Positions 5,656 through 14,486 of a stretch of DNA of 56,668 nt are shown piece by piece. The position numbers and the translations under genes were made by a program. The stretch's first letter is position 1. Each line of letters starts with the position of its first letter. The notes under the pieces are model-generated. The model was not told where the DNA came from and made no database searches. It was given only the letters and a program-made list of their open reading frames with translations. Source of the DNA: a virus; the IMG/VR virus record IMGVR_UViG_3300030329_005304, positions 1-56,668 of that record; one strand, given 5' to 3'.

Positions 5656-6015
5656 GTGGCCAAAATCCCATCACCAGTCAGCGACCTATATCCGGGCCTG
5701 GGTTCTCCGGTCGAGCCCATGTTCGTCTCGAGCGATCCCCGCGAAAGGACGAAGAGGAGAAACCTTCCCGTCATTCCCGAGGGTCCCGGCATCACCGGGA
5801 TGACTGTGGACGACCTTTTCCGTCGAACGGAGGCATCGGTCCCTGCGGAGGGTCCGATGTTGGATGACGTCTATGCCGGCGAGCTCCGTCGAGGATTCGC
5901 TCCTCCCGAGGGGCTGGACGTTGTCTCCGGCCTCGAGATGGAGAGGGCCAGGCTGGAGGAAGAGGCCAGGGCCCAGAACGCCATTCGGATCCTCAGAGAA
6001 CTCCTGTCGAGGTAG
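5656..6015 (+). CDS. Unknown protein at the start of the late operon (119 aa)
   Basis: GTG at 5656 follows GGAGG by five bases. The protein is proline-rich at first (PSPVSDLYPGLGSPVEP) then charged, with a C-terminal helix EMERARLEEEARAQNAIRILRELLSR. The organisation, an extended segment followed by a C-terminal amphipathic helix, resembles the next three proteins. No known family. The 5541-5655 leader carries no convincing sigma70 promoter, so a phage-controlled late promoter is possible. Confidence 0.65.
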   Translation: MAKIPSPVSDLYPGLGSPVEPMFVSSDPRERTKRRNLPVIPEGPGITGMTVDDLFRRTEASVPAEGPMLDDVYAGELRRGFAPPEGLDVVSGLEMERARLEEEARAQNAIRILRELLSR

Positions 6016-6017
6016 AT

Positions 6018-6584
6018 ATGCCTGAAGGAATCGTTTCCCAAGAACTCGCTCAGCGACTGGCTGCTGAACTCAGGGCTCGAGATGAAGCCGAGGCAAGGAG
6101 CCGCACGGGCGGTGCCTGGAACACGGCCTCCCGCCTTCATCGTGAGCCGACGCTGAACGTGGACTATGGTCCGCCGCCACCTCGGATGCAGTTTCGCTCC
6201 GTTGACGACTACGGTCCTCCGCAAAGGAGGTGGAGGGTACCCGAGGAGGGGCGTAGAGCTGCGTATAGTGAGACGTATCCGACAGCCATGAGAATTCCAG
6301 AAAACCTGGAGGAGGTCTCCAGGAGGGCTTCAGAGTTCCCCACTCCATGGAAAGCATATCGCGCCAGGCGTCCAGTCCATGACGAGGCGCTCGACTACGC
6401 CCATCCGACACTTCCGCCCGTCCGACAGCGCTGGGGGCGCGAAGACGCCATTAGAGATGCGGTTGACCTCGACTTGGCTGAGGCCCAGCGACAAAGAGCC
6501 CTCCTTCAGCAGTTCGGCACTCCTGAGCAGCGAGCCGAAGACATCATCTCTCTCGAGGCCCTCAGAAGGGCCATGGGAAGGTAG
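6018..6584 (+). CDS. Unknown protein sharing an N-terminal signature with the next two genes (188 aa)
   Basis: ATG at 6018, three bases after the previous stop, with GAGGTAG upstream. The N-terminus MPEGIVSQELAQRLAAEL resembles MPDPIVSPEAVRRALEL of the two following proteins (pattern MP-x2-IVS-x-E-x3-R-x3-EL). The centre is arginine- and proline-rich with little predicted structure; the end EDIISLEALRRAMGR is a short helix. It may be a core-less member of the tagged set described below, or a virion-associated adaptor. Function unknown. Confidence 0.65.
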   Translation: MPEGIVSQELAQRLAAELRARDEAEARSRTGGAWNTASRLHREPTLNVDYGPPPPRMQFRSVDDYGPPQRRWRVPEEGRRAAYSETYPTAMRIPENLEEVSRRASEFPTPWKAYRARRPVHDEALDYAHPTLPPVRQRWGREDAIRDAVDLDLAEAQRQRALLQQFGTPEQRAEDIISLEALRRAMGR

Positions 6585-6586
6585 AT

Positions 6587-7909
6587 GTGCCCGATCCAAT
6601 CGTCAGTCCAGAAGCAGTCCGTCGTGCTCTTGAGCTCGAGGCGCTGGCCGATAGGGTCGGTGGAATCACAGCGGGACCAACCGGACGGAGGTACCCCGAG
6701 GGTGCCCTGACTGGCGGGAAGGTTCGTCTGAGCGCTCCCCAGGAGGACTACGCTGGGCTGGCCGGGCGAGCGTTCCAGGCTGGGACTATCGGCGGGACCG
6801 TGGGGCTGGGTGGCGTTCGAGGTGGGATGGCAGTACCCCCGTCCCCTGAGCCGATGGTCCCCCTTACGGAGATCGACCTTGGTGGCGGCAGGAAAGTTAC
6901 TGTCGGAGGTCGGACGTATGCTGATCTTGCCAACACTATGAGTGTGGAGGATGTGTCCCCAGGAAGGGTCGGCGTCGACCTGAATGTCCGGACCTCGCCG
7001 GAGAATATGCCGCGATGGCTTCACCAGCCCTGGGCCTCAGATGTCGTGAGTGGCAAAAAGCCATTCCCGGAGGAGGGGGTGGAGGAGGCCCTGAACGTCA
7101 TCAGGCTGGCGGCCGACCCTGAGCACCTTAGGGTTGTTGGTAGCAGTCTGCCCCCTGGTAGCGGCATTGCCCGCGGCCAGGAGACGGGGTTCACTGCGTA
7201 CCTCAGAGCTCTGCAGGAGGCCCAGAAGAGGGGCCTTGGGTTCATGTCCGACACAAGCCTCAACTCTATGTCTAGGCGCGTCTACGAGAAGCTTCGGGAA
7301 AAGGGTGTCCCGTTTGCGGACATTAACAACCCAGAGGCGGATTTCGACCCACGGGAGATTCTATACGAAATCGACCCAGTTACTGGCGAGAGGGTTGTCT
7401 ATTTCGACCCCCGAAGCGATGACTTCTTTGAACTCCCTGAGGAAAGGCTGCCTAGGTTTGGGATCTCAGCCGAGGAGTTGGGGAAGGTTGACCTAGACAA
7501 GATCATGACCTCAGGAGGCCCGACCTCCACAGCCCACGCGGCGGAACGAGCCGCCAGGCCGTCCCGTCTTGGATCTGCCCTAAAGACTGGAGGCAAGGCC
7601 CTACTGAACCCTGTGGGCATAGTGGCAGATGCCGTTCTTGGCGGGGCCGTCGGCGCAGGCTCTGCAGTTGCAGGGCACAGGTCAGCCGCACCTGCGTCTG
7701 CTGGCCTCCTGTCCCTTCCAGGCGAGGGCTACGAGGGCTTGGTTCGCCCTGACGACATAGTTCGGGCGGCGGAAGCCATGGAGGCTGACCGGGAGGCCCT
7801 CAGGCAACAAAGGCTTCGAGAGGTCTACGACAGATACGGGTTTGGTTATGTGCCGTATACTGCACGCCTCGACGAACTCAACGAGATTCTTGGCGGACCA
7901 CTGAGGTAA
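6587..7909 (+). CDS. Modular late protein with GNAT-like core and shared terminal segments (440 aa)
   Basis: GTG at 6587, two bases after the previous stop. Residues 1-80 (MPDPIVSPEAVRRALEL through RVGGITAG and YPEGALTGGKVRL to a Gly-rich TIGGTVGLGGVRGG) and residues about 345-440 (glycine-rich segment, then GLVRPDDIVRAAEAM to FGYVP and LNEILGGPLR) are closely matched in the next protein. The middle differs: residues about 185-245 read PPGSGIARGQETGFTAYLRA then QKRGLGFMSDTSLN and RRVYEKLREKGV, the spacing I associate with GNAT acetyltransferases of phages (acceptor helix, SD-x-S, VYEKL). The acetyl-CoA loop is not clear-cut, so activity is uncertain. Likely a virion-associated or delivered effector. 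Confidence 0.6.
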   Translation: MPDPIVSPEAVRRALELEALADRVGGITAGPTGRRYPEGALTGGKVRLSAPQEDYAGLAGRAFQAGTIGGTVGLGGVRGGMAVPPSPEPMVPLTEIDLGGGRKVTVGGRTYADLANTMSVEDVSPGRVGVDLNVRTSPENMPRWLHQPWASDVVSGKKPFPEEGVEEALNVIRLAADPEHLRVVGSSLPPGSGIARGQETGFTAYLRALQEAQKRGLGFMSDTSLNSMSRRVYEKLREKGVPFADINNPEADFDPREILYEIDPVTGERVVYFDPRSDDFFELPEERLPRFGISAEELGKVDLDKIMTSGGPTSTAHAAERAARPSRLGSALKTGGKALLNPVGIVADAVLGGAVGAGSAVAGHRSAAPASAGLLSLPGEGYEGLVRPDDIVRAAEAMEADREALRQQRLREVYDRYGFGYVPYTARLDELNEILGGPLR

Positions 7910-7911
7910 CC

Positions 7912-9321
7912 GTGCCTGACCCTATCGTCAGCCCAGAGGCAGTCAGAAGAGCGCTCGAGCTCCAAGCGAAAGCCGAGAGGGTCGGTGGAATCACAGCCGG
8001 CGGTGGAGGCAGGGCTTACCCAGAAGGCTCCCTTGTCGGCGGGAAGGTCCGGCTACAGGCTCCTGAGTATGACTACGGCGACCTAGCCCTCCGAGCTGCA
8101 CAGGCTGGAGCGCTTGGCGGGTCCGTTGGTCTGGGCGGTGCTCGAGCAACTCGCGCTTCGCCCGAGCCAGAGGGACTCTTGCTTTTCCGGGGACTCAAGG
8201 GAGAGGTTAGGGATCCAACCCTATCCATCCCAACCAAGCACGGCCCTGGTGTCTACGCCACCACAAATCCGATGCTCGCAGCGACATACATTGCGCCAAC
8301 AGAAGACGATCTCTCCGAACTTGGCGGAAGTAGGTACCTGCCAAAAACAGCCACTAGAGACAAGAGGCAGGTCAGACACGTCCCTCTCGGGGGAAGAGTC
8401 TTTCCGGTTAGGCTCATGGACAGGGAGCCCATCGAGGTGACGCGAAAAGGCGTTATCAACGAGAGCACACTGGAGCGCGCGCGACAGAGAAAGCGATCCC
8501 CGTTCAATATCTTCGTAGAGGACGACCTCCCCGCAGGAAGGGCTCTGGTGTCCAGAGACATGGAGGACTACTCCCGCATCTATCCCGGGCTCGACCCTGC
8601 CCATATCGGACAGAAGCCAAGCGACGTCTTCGCCTGGTCGGACGACGCTGTTGCCGAAAGAATCCCCGGCCCTGGCGGCCGTGGCATGACTTACCGAGAA
8701 ACTCTCGGCCTGTTGGAGGATGCCGCAAAGCGGCTAGGCTACCCAACAGAAGATCTAACCCCGATGCCCTTCACAGAAGGGACCGTGCTCTACGGGGGCG
8801 AGAGCCACATCCGCGACCTCGCGCCGAACGAGTACACCGAGGGCGGGTTCTACAAGCCCAGGGGTGGATGGCCCCTTGAGGGGCGGGGCCCGAGCCATGA
8901 GTATTCACCCCGCGTTGACGATGTCCTTGCTGAAGTGGCGAATGATCCACGGTTTGCCACTCCCGTGAGAACGAAGGCGCTGAGGCTTCTGAAGGGGGTC
9001 GCGAAAGAGGTCCTCCGGCCTAGGAATATCGTCACGGACGCCACTATTGGCGCCGGCGTCGGCGCGGGCTCTGCTATGGCGGGGCATGCATCAGCGGCAC
9101 CTGAGTCCGCTGGACTCTTCTCGCCACCCGGGGACAGTTTTGGCGGCCTTGTAAGGCCGGACGATATTGTTCGGGCGGCCGAGGCTATGGACGCAGAGCG
9201 CGAGGCCCTGCGCCAGGAGAGGCTCAGGGAGGTCTATGACCGCTACGGGTTTGGCTATGTTCCGCACACAGCAAGACTCGGCGAGCTGAACGAAATTCTC
9301 GGCGGACCCCTCGCCCGCTAA
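7912..9321 (+). CDS. Modular late protein with ADP-ribosyltransferase-like core and shared terminal segments (469 aa)
   Basis: GTG at 7912, overlapping nothing, two bases after the previous stop. Residues 1-80 and about 375-469 match the preceding protein (MPDPIVSPEAVRRALEL; GLVRPDDIVRAAEAM). The core instead begins LLLFRGLKG at residues 89-97 and has GPGVYATTNPMLAATYI at 111-127. An early F/Y-R-G followed by G-x-G-V-Y-x-T-x-x-P-x-x-A-x-x-Y is the layout of ART-type folds in phage polyvalent proteins. A catalytic glutamate cannot be assigned by eye. Probably a protein packaged with DNA and acting in the host, or a toxin-like effector; a structural role is the alternative. Its stop overlaps that of the opposite-strand gene 9318-9662. 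Confidence 0.6.
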   Translation: MPDPIVSPEAVRRALELQAKAERVGGITAGGGGRAYPEGSLVGGKVRLQAPEYDYGDLALRAAQAGALGGSVGLGGARATRASPEPEGLLLFRGLKGEVRDPTLSIPTKHGPGVYATTNPMLAATYIAPTEDDLSELGGSRYLPKTATRDKRQVRHVPLGGRVFPVRLMDREPIEVTRKGVINESTLERARQRKRSPFNIFVEDDLPAGRALVSRDMEDYSRIYPGLDPAHIGQKPSDVFAWSDDAVAERIPGPGGRGMTYRETLGLLEDAAKRLGYPTEDLTPMPFTEGTVLYGGESHIRDLAPNEYTEGGFYKPRGGWPLEGRGPSHEYSPRVDDVLAEVANDPRFATPVRTKALRLLKGVAKEVLRPRNIVTDATIGAGVGAGSAMAGHASAAPESAGLFSPPGDSFGGLVRPDDIVRAAEAMDAEREALRQERLREVYDRYGFGYVPHTARLGELNEILGGPLAR

Positions 9322-9662
9322 CGCTCTCGCTCAAGCGCCTCGACGCGGACCTTGAGCTCTCGGACATCCCCAGTAAGAACGCCGATCCTCTGAAGGTGGT
9401 CCAGGCTTGTCGGCGGCTCGTCCATTTCCGTGTCGATCCTGGTCAACTCCTCCTCGAGCCGCTCAACCCTCAGGCGCATCTCCATCAACTCTGGGCCCGT
9501 GTCGCTTCCGATAGGGCGCTCCTGTAGCGAGCGCACGTCTGCCCTTAGGTTGTAGTAGACGCCAGCGAGGGACAGTGCCCAGCCGACAACAGCAATAGAC
9601 ACGACCACGACGGTCTTTAGTGGGAGCTTCGCGTCCTCGAGGTCCCTATCCTTGGGTCCCAT
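9318..9662 (-). CDS. Antisense small membrane protein with coiled coil (114 aa)
   Basis: Minus-strand ATG at 9662 with AAAGGGCAAG upstream. Residues about 15-38 (TVVVVSIAVVGWALSLAGVYY) form one transmembrane helix; the rest is a heptad-rich coiled coil (RLRVERLEEELTRIDTEMDE and VRELKVRVEALERER). This is the layout of small phage and prophage TM-coiled-coil proteins sometimes found with lysis genes. It lies inside the plus-strand late operon and ends convergently, sharing bases of its stop with the 7912-9321 stop. It may be a moron-like insertion expressed separately. Confidence 0.7.
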   Translation of the reverse strand: MGPKDRDLEDAKLPLKTVVVVSIAVVGWALSLAGVYYNLRADVRSLQERPIGSDTGPELMEMRLRVERLEEELTRIDTEMDEPPTSLDHLQRIGVLTGDVRELKVRVEALERER

Positions 9663-9731
9663 TGACTTGCCCTTTCTTGACTCTTGTAGGAGTCTCCGCT
9701 GTATTCTGGGGGCCCGAAAGGAGAGGCTGGA

Positions 9732-10019
9732 ATGAGTTTCGACCCGAGTGACTTCAGCGTCAAGGAGGCCGTTAAGAGGCTTAGTGGCCTTGACGATAGC
9801 GAACTGGAGGCTGTTTACGACGCAGAGATGGACGGTCGTGGGCGAGTTTCCCTTCTCCGGGAGATCACCTCCAGGAGAGATCGCATCCGAGAAGAGCCCT
9901 CTCCCGAGCCCTCTCCCGAGCCCTCTCCCGAGCCCGCCCCTTCGGCGCCAGACCCTCGCATCGAGTACAGGCCCGCCAGGCCTGGTGCGGCAGCGGCGGC
10001 CTACATTAAGAACAGCTAG
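9732..10019 (+). CDS. Small head-proximal protein with EPSP tandem repeat (95 aa)
   Basis: ATG at 9732 follows AAAGGAGAGG. Residues 8-48 (FSVKEAVKRLSGLDDSELEA to VSLLREITSR) form a short helical domain like the V-x-E-x-L-x-x-L-x-E-A-E-x-x-G-x-x-R-x-x-L-L modules common beside phage packaging genes. Residues about 54-68 are a PSPE repeat, then an Arg/Ala-rich tail AAAAAYIKNS. The position before the terminase genes suggests a head or packaging accessory role. Confidence 0.65.
   Translation: MSFDPSDFSVKEAVKRLSGLDDSELEAVYDAEMDGRGRVSLLREITSRRDRIREEPSPEPSPEPSPEPAPSAPDPRIEYRPARPGAAAAAYIKNS
9894..9940 (+). repeat. 12-bp tandem repeat coding for EPSP
   Basis: gagccctctccc is repeated three times perfectly (9894-9929) plus a degenerate fourth unit. 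It is in frame (four codons per unit), so copy number can change without frameshift and would change the length of a Pro/Glu linker. Confidence 0.7.
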
Positions 10020-10030
10020 GAAGGAACAGC

Positions 10031-10573
10031 ATGGAACCGACGTCCGCTCAGGTAAACAACAAGGAATACGTCAAGGCCCGGAAGACCCTGACCAGGGATC
10101 AACTGGATGCCTGCTTGTCGAACAAGGAGGTCCAGTCCCGGTTCAAGCGCTATTCGACGATCGGCAGGTCTCATGGCGAGGGCCCGATGCGGGAGCCCGA
10201 GGCTCTTGAGGAGGCCTTGATGGACGTCTTCTGCGGGGCGAAGAGTCGTGGGTTTAGGCTCTACCGGGACTATGCGACCGATGCCCACGTGAAGCGGATG
10301 AAGCGGATTCTCGCTGACACGGCCAAGGGCATGGTCGTTAACGAGTTTGTCCCTGACATGGTGGACCTTCGGGCCAGGCTTCGGAGCACGTCGGACCTGG
10401 GGACCCTTGCCGGCCTTCTAGCCGCCGAGCAGGCTGGCAGGAACGAGAACGAGGCTCCCCGTGACGACGCCATTCGCGCGATTCTCGCTCGGATTACCGC
10501 GGTCCAATCGGATGACGACGCGACCAAGAGCCACGAGGCCTCTGAGGACGAGCTCCGAGAAGCGGCTGGCTAG
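10031..10573 (+). CDS. Candidate small terminase subunit (180 aa)
   Basis: ATG at 10031 with AGGAA upstream; its TAG stop overlaps the GTG of the large terminase (TAGTG), so the two are translationally coupled. The protein is mostly helical: ARKTLTRDQLDACLSNKEVQSRFKR at the N-terminus, a central block to residue 115, a Leu-rich helix GTLAGLLAAEQAG, and an acidic C-terminus. Size, position and helical content suit a small terminase, but no helix-turn-helix can be asserted by eye. Alternative: a packaging accessory protein. Confidence 0.5.
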   Translation: MEPTSAQVNNKEYVKARKTLTRDQLDACLSNKEVQSRFKRYSTIGRSHGEGPMREPEALEEALMDVFCGAKSRGFRLYRDYATDAHVKRMKRILADTAKGMVVNEFVPDMVDLRARLRSTSDLGTLAGLLAAEQAGRNENEAPRDDAIRAILARITAVQSDDDATKSHEASEDELREAAG

Positions 10574-12543
10574 TGCCCCGCAAGGCGATGACGGTCAAGC
10601 GGTCTCGTGAGATCGCAGAGCGTCTTACCGAGACGGAGGAGTACAGGGACTTTCCGAACTTCAGCGGGAAGTACCTTCGCGTTCTTAATCGTCCAGAGAC
10701 GAGCATGCACGGGAAGGTGGGCCAGACGGTTCCCTTTGTTTTGAATCCAGTCCAGGAGGATTTCTTCCAGAGGATGATGAAGGCCCGGGAGGAGGGTCGC
10801 CCGGGTCGGTTCATCGTTCTCAAGGCCCGTCGCATGGGGCTGAGCACGGTCACTCAGGCATTCATGTTCCACCAATGCCTCACCAATCGCGACCGGCGAG
10901 CGTTCGTTACGGCGGTAGATCGGATCACAACCAACAACATCTTCATGATGGCGAAGAAGATGTACGACAACCTTCCCCGGAAGGCTTCTTCTTCTGGCGG
11001 CAAGAAGAAGTACTCCTCACCCGAGGAGCTTCTCGCCGACATCGACAAGAAAGAGGACGAACTTGACCTGCGTCCCGAGCTTCGTCGGAACAACGACAAC
11101 GAACTGTGGATGACCCACCCACTGGATGAGACAGCGGGACTGAACTCGAAGTTCGAGGTATCCGTCGCGGACAACGTCCACTCGACTCGTGGGTTTGAGA
11201 TTCACTACTTCCACGGTTCTGAGATTGCGTTCTGGAACGACCCAGAGACCTTCATGCTTGGTCTGATGCAGACCCTGTCTGACGATCCGGAAACTCTTGT
11301 TGTGCTCGAGTCCACGGCAAACGGCTCCGGCGGATACTTCCACCGAGAATTCTGGAAGGCCTGGAACAAGGAGGACAGCGAAGGCAATCCAATCGAGAGC
11401 GACTGGGAGGCTGTCTTCTACCCGTGGTGGGAGATGCCCAACTACCGAAGAGAGGTCCCAGACGGCGTCTCTTTCGACGATCTGCTCAAGCGGTTTGACG
11501 ACACGCTCCTTGGGATGATTCAAGAGTACGACCTGACACCAGACCAGGCCTATTGGGCCTATCGGGTGTGGATGGACAAGTGCCAGGGTGACTGGGACCT
11601 GTTCAAGCAGGAGTACCCGGGCAAGCCAGAGGAGGCGTTCGCGTTCTCGGCCAGTCGGGTCTTTGAGGAGCCGGACCTCGCGAGAATCGAGTGCGTGTCC
11701 ACCAGGACGCCCATCTTTGTGGGCAAGATTGCGGACACATCCGACCGAGTGGAGTCTGAGTCGAGGGTGAATCTCGCTGGCTACATGAAGCCGGAGTTGC
11801 TGCCCCCGAGTGCATCCGGAGAAGAGGACCTATGGGTGTGGGAGCATCCACAGGAGGACGTTCGCTATGTCGTGGCTGTCGACCCCTCCGCGGGTCGTTC
11901 GTCTGGAGACTGGACGGCGATACAGGTGGTTCGCTCGGATACTCGCGTTCAGGTGGCAGAGTATCGCGGTCGCTGTGAAGCGATGCCGACAGCGGAGATG
12001 GCCGTTCTTCTGGCGCTTCGGTACAACAACGCGCTTCTCTCGTGGGAGATTAACGGCGTTGGGCACGCGGTCTCTCTCGGCATCATGCAGACGGAGTACT
12101 GGAACCTCTACCAGCGAGAGCAGGTAGAGTCGGTCAACTTCGATGCCCGCTATGGCTGGTCGACGACGCTTGCAACGAAGCCCATCATGGTTCACGTTGG
12201 GATTGACATCGTCCGTGCGCGGATGCCTGTGATCAGAAGCTCCCGACTGGTGAAAGAGATGCGGATGTTCATGGAGCTGACGAAGAAGTCCACCAGTTCC
12301 CTAGCCCTCGTCTCTGGCGATGAGACGTACAAGAGGGTGAAGGTCGGAGCTCCACCGGGGGAGCATGATGACTTGGTCATGGCCTGGCTTCAGGCACAGG
12401 CTGTTTGCGATATCGAGCACGGCTCCGCGAACCGACTAGATCCCAGGGCGAAGGAGCTTCCACCTCCGAACTGGACAAAGTGGGATGATGATGAGGATCA
12501 TCGTCCTGTCGAAGGACCGACTCTTGGGACAAGGTGGCTGTGA
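10573..12543 (+). CDS. terL: Terminase large subunit (656 aa)
   Basis: The packaging motor that pumps and cuts phage DNA at the portal. The Walker A variant KARRMGLST lies at residues 84-92 after an N-terminal adenine-binding region (FVLNPVQEDFF); Walker B is about 240-248 (ETLVVLEST, with E following). The RNase H-like nuclease starts near residue 434 (VVAVDPSAGRSSGDWTAI), has LLSWEINGVG in the middle and GEHDDLVMAW near 596-605. Length is normal. GTG start at 10573 overlaps the upstream stop. The next gene overlaps the TGA (TGATG), marking the usual terminase-portal pair. Confidence 0.95.
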   Translation: MPRKAMTVKRSREIAERLTETEEYRDFPNFSGKYLRVLNRPETSMHGKVGQTVPFVLNPVQEDFFQRMMKAREEGRPGRFIVLKARRMGLSTVTQAFMFHQCLTNRDRRAFVTAVDRITTNNIFMMAKKMYDNLPRKASSSGGKKKYSSPEELLADIDKKEDELDLRPELRRNNDNELWMTHPLDETAGLNSKFEVSVADNVHSTRGFEIHYFHGSEIAFWNDPETFMLGLMQTLSDDPETLVVLESTANGSGGYFHREFWKAWNKEDSEGNPIESDWEAVFYPWWEMPNYRREVPDGVSFDDLLKRFDDTLLGMIQEYDLTPDQAYWAYRVWMDKCQGDWDLFKQEYPGKPEEAFAFSASRVFEEPDLARIECVSTRTPIFVGKIADTSDRVESESRVNLAGYMKPELLPPSASGEEDLWVWEHPQEDVRYVVAVDPSAGRSSGDWTAIQVVRSDTRVQVAEYRGRCEAMPTAEMAVLLALRYNNALLSWEINGVGHAVSLGIMQTEYWNLYQREQVESVNFDARYGWSTTLATKPIMVHVGIDIVRARMPVIRSSRLVKEMRMFMELTKKSTSSLALVSGDETYKRVKVGAPPGEHDDLVMAWLQAQAVCDIEHGSANRLDPRAKELPPPNWTKWDDDEDHRPVEGPTLGTRWL

Positions 12544-14474
12544 TGGCGAAGTTCGACCCGTCCAGGGTTCCTATTAAGGCTGAGGAGGCCACGGCCCTTC
12601 TCGACAAGGTCCTTGTTTCCGAGTCCATCATTCGGAAGGCGCACTTCGACGACTGGTCGCGCCTCATGGAGGCTTACCGTCTCGGTGTCCAGAAGAGTGA
12701 TGGCAAGTCGGGGATGGCTCTTATTTCCTCCTCGGTCGACGCGCTAAAGCCGCACATCTTCCACAACGACCCATCGATCTACGCCCGCCCTCGTCGCCCT
12801 TCAGATCTTTCTGGGGACGTTGAGATCAAGGCGAAGTTGGCCCAGGCGGCCCTCTCCTATGAGTGGGTTGAGGGCGGCTTTTCTGTCGAGTGCAGGAAGA
12901 TCCTGGACGACGCTCTGATTCTCTCCGCGGGGATTGGGCGGGTCACATATCAGCCGGCTGGCGTTTTCGTTCCAGTTGAAGACTACGACAGGGACCTGGA
13001 CGAAGAGGTTGAGCTCGGCGACGACGAGGCCATGAGCACCGTTCGGGACCGCCTCGAGGAGCTCGGCTTTCCGGTCGACCGCCAGACAGCCCATGTCACG
13101 ATGAGGCGAGTCAGTCCCTTCAACTTCATCTTCCCCCCTGGCTACGACGAGATTGGTCGCATGCCGTGGGTTGCGGTTCGCCATCTCATCCACATCGACG
13201 AACTGCGGAACGACGACCGGTTCAGGAACACCTCTGGCTTGGTTGCCGACAAGGTGAAGTCTCTTGATGAACTGAATGAGTCAAACATCGGGAACGTCTG
13301 GCGCCGAGAGGAGGCGGAGCACGTCGAGGTCTACGAGATTTGGTACCACACCTGGGCCAGTCGACTTGTCCGCTCTGGAGGGAAGAGCCGCAGGAAGAAG
13401 GTCAAGGAGATGCGTGTCCTGTGGGTCTGTCAGCAGACAAACAAGGATGGCCGTGGCCCGACCGTCCTCAAGCATGCACTGTCTCCTCTGGACATGGAGG
13501 GCTACCCCTTCGTGGACCTTCGCTTCGAGCGCGTGAACGACCAGTTCTATGGGATCTCACTCGTCCACAAGATGCTCCCCATCGCCGAGCTTATCCAGCG
13601 TCTGGTCGACGGGGCCGTCAGCGGACTCGAGGCCGGGATGGCCCTCAAGACCATCTACAAGGACGGCATCTTCGACCGCTCGGCGAAGGCCGCGCTTGCT
13701 TCCCCGAGGCCCGAGATGGTCGCGGCGAAGTCGAAGAATGTCTCCGCCGACATCAAGGCTTTCGTGATGCCGTCGTTTCCCCAGGAGTTCTTGGGCGCCC
13801 TGAACCTTCTTCGGTCTTTCATGAACGAGGTGGGGGCAGGGGACGAGGCGACTCGAGGTGGACGGACATCGGCCAAGTCGGCTACCGAGGTTTCCTACCG
13901 CGCCGCGATGCATGCCGGTCGGTCTGAGAGCAAGCTCCGCCTGTTCGAGGGTTTTGTCCAGACTGTGGCCCGGAAGGTTCTCCAGGTGATGCAGCAGTAC
14001 TACGACGCGGAGCGCTGGGTTCGTGTCACAGGCATCGAGGAGCCCGTCTCGTACACTCGGAGTGACATCCGGGGAGAGTTTGATGTCGGCATCCACGCTG
14101 GCTCCATGAAGCCGGTTGGGCCGGAGGCAGAGCGCCAGGCCTACATTGGGTTCATGAACGCGCTGGCCATGGCCGCTCAGTCCCTGACTGCCGCCCAGGT
14201 GCCGCCGCAGGCGATTGGCAAGTTCTACGAGAAGGCCCTGGCTTTGTGGGAGCAGGACAGCCCTGAGATGCGTGACAGTTTCGCGCAGCTCTTTGGCGAG
14301 GCTGCTGCTGCTGCTGGAGCAGCCCCCGCTGCTGCCGGTGCTCCTGTGGGGCAGGAGCCTCCTGCTGAGATTGCCAGTGGCGCCGCGGTCAATCCGGCGA
14401 CGGGTGATCCGCTGACGATGCCGGCTGCTGCGCGTCCGACATTCTCGCCACCGCCTGGCGTTCCACAGTTCTAG
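12543..14474 (+). CDS. Portal protein (643 aa)
   Basis: ATG at 12543 overlaps the terminase stop and is preceded by AAGGTGG at good spacing; an in-frame GTG nine bases earlier is less likely. The protein has the portal plan: helical N-terminus, a SMALISSSVDALKPHIFHND-like wing entry (residues about 60-75), a mixed wing to residue 330, the long crown/stem helix around 365-400 (PIAELIQRLVDGAVSGLEAG), AGDEATRGGRTSAKSATEV near 435, and a disordered Ala/Pro-rich tail. It forms the dodecameric DNA channel at the capsid vertex. Size fits P22-like or podoviral portals. Confidence 0.85.
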   Translation: MAKFDPSRVPIKAEEATALLDKVLVSESIIRKAHFDDWSRLMEAYRLGVQKSDGKSGMALISSSVDALKPHIFHNDPSIYARPRRPSDLSGDVEIKAKLAQAALSYEWVEGGFSVECRKILDDALILSAGIGRVTYQPAGVFVPVEDYDRDLDEEVELGDDEAMSTVRDRLEELGFPVDRQTAHVTMRRVSPFNFIFPPGYDEIGRMPWVAVRHLIHIDELRNDDRFRNTSGLVADKVKSLDELNESNIGNVWRREEAEHVEVYEIWYHTWASRLVRSGGKSRRKKVKEMRVLWVCQQTNKDGRGPTVLKHALSPLDMEGYPFVDLRFERVNDQFYGISLVHKMLPIAELIQRLVDGAVSGLEAGMALKTIYKDGIFDRSAKAALASPRPEMVAAKSKNVSADIKAFVMPSFPQEFLGALNLLRSFMNEVGAGDEATRGGRTSAKSATEVSYRAAMHAGRSESKLRLFEGFVQTVARKVLQVMQQYYDAERWVRVTGIEEPVSYTRSDIRGEFDVGIHAGSMKPVGPEAERQAYIGFMNALAMAAQSLTAAQVPPQAIGKFYEKALALWEQDSPEMRDSFAQLFGEAAAAAGAAPAAAGAPVGQEPPAEIASGAAVNPATGDPLTMPAAARPTFSPPPGVPQF

Positions 14475-14486
14475 GGAGGGTTTGAG

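Noticed and set aside
9677-9707. TTGACT-19-TATTCT as a plus-strand promoter for the 9732 gene
   Set aside because: Spacer of 19 is long, and a gactc/gagtc hairpin overlaps it; not strong enough to list.
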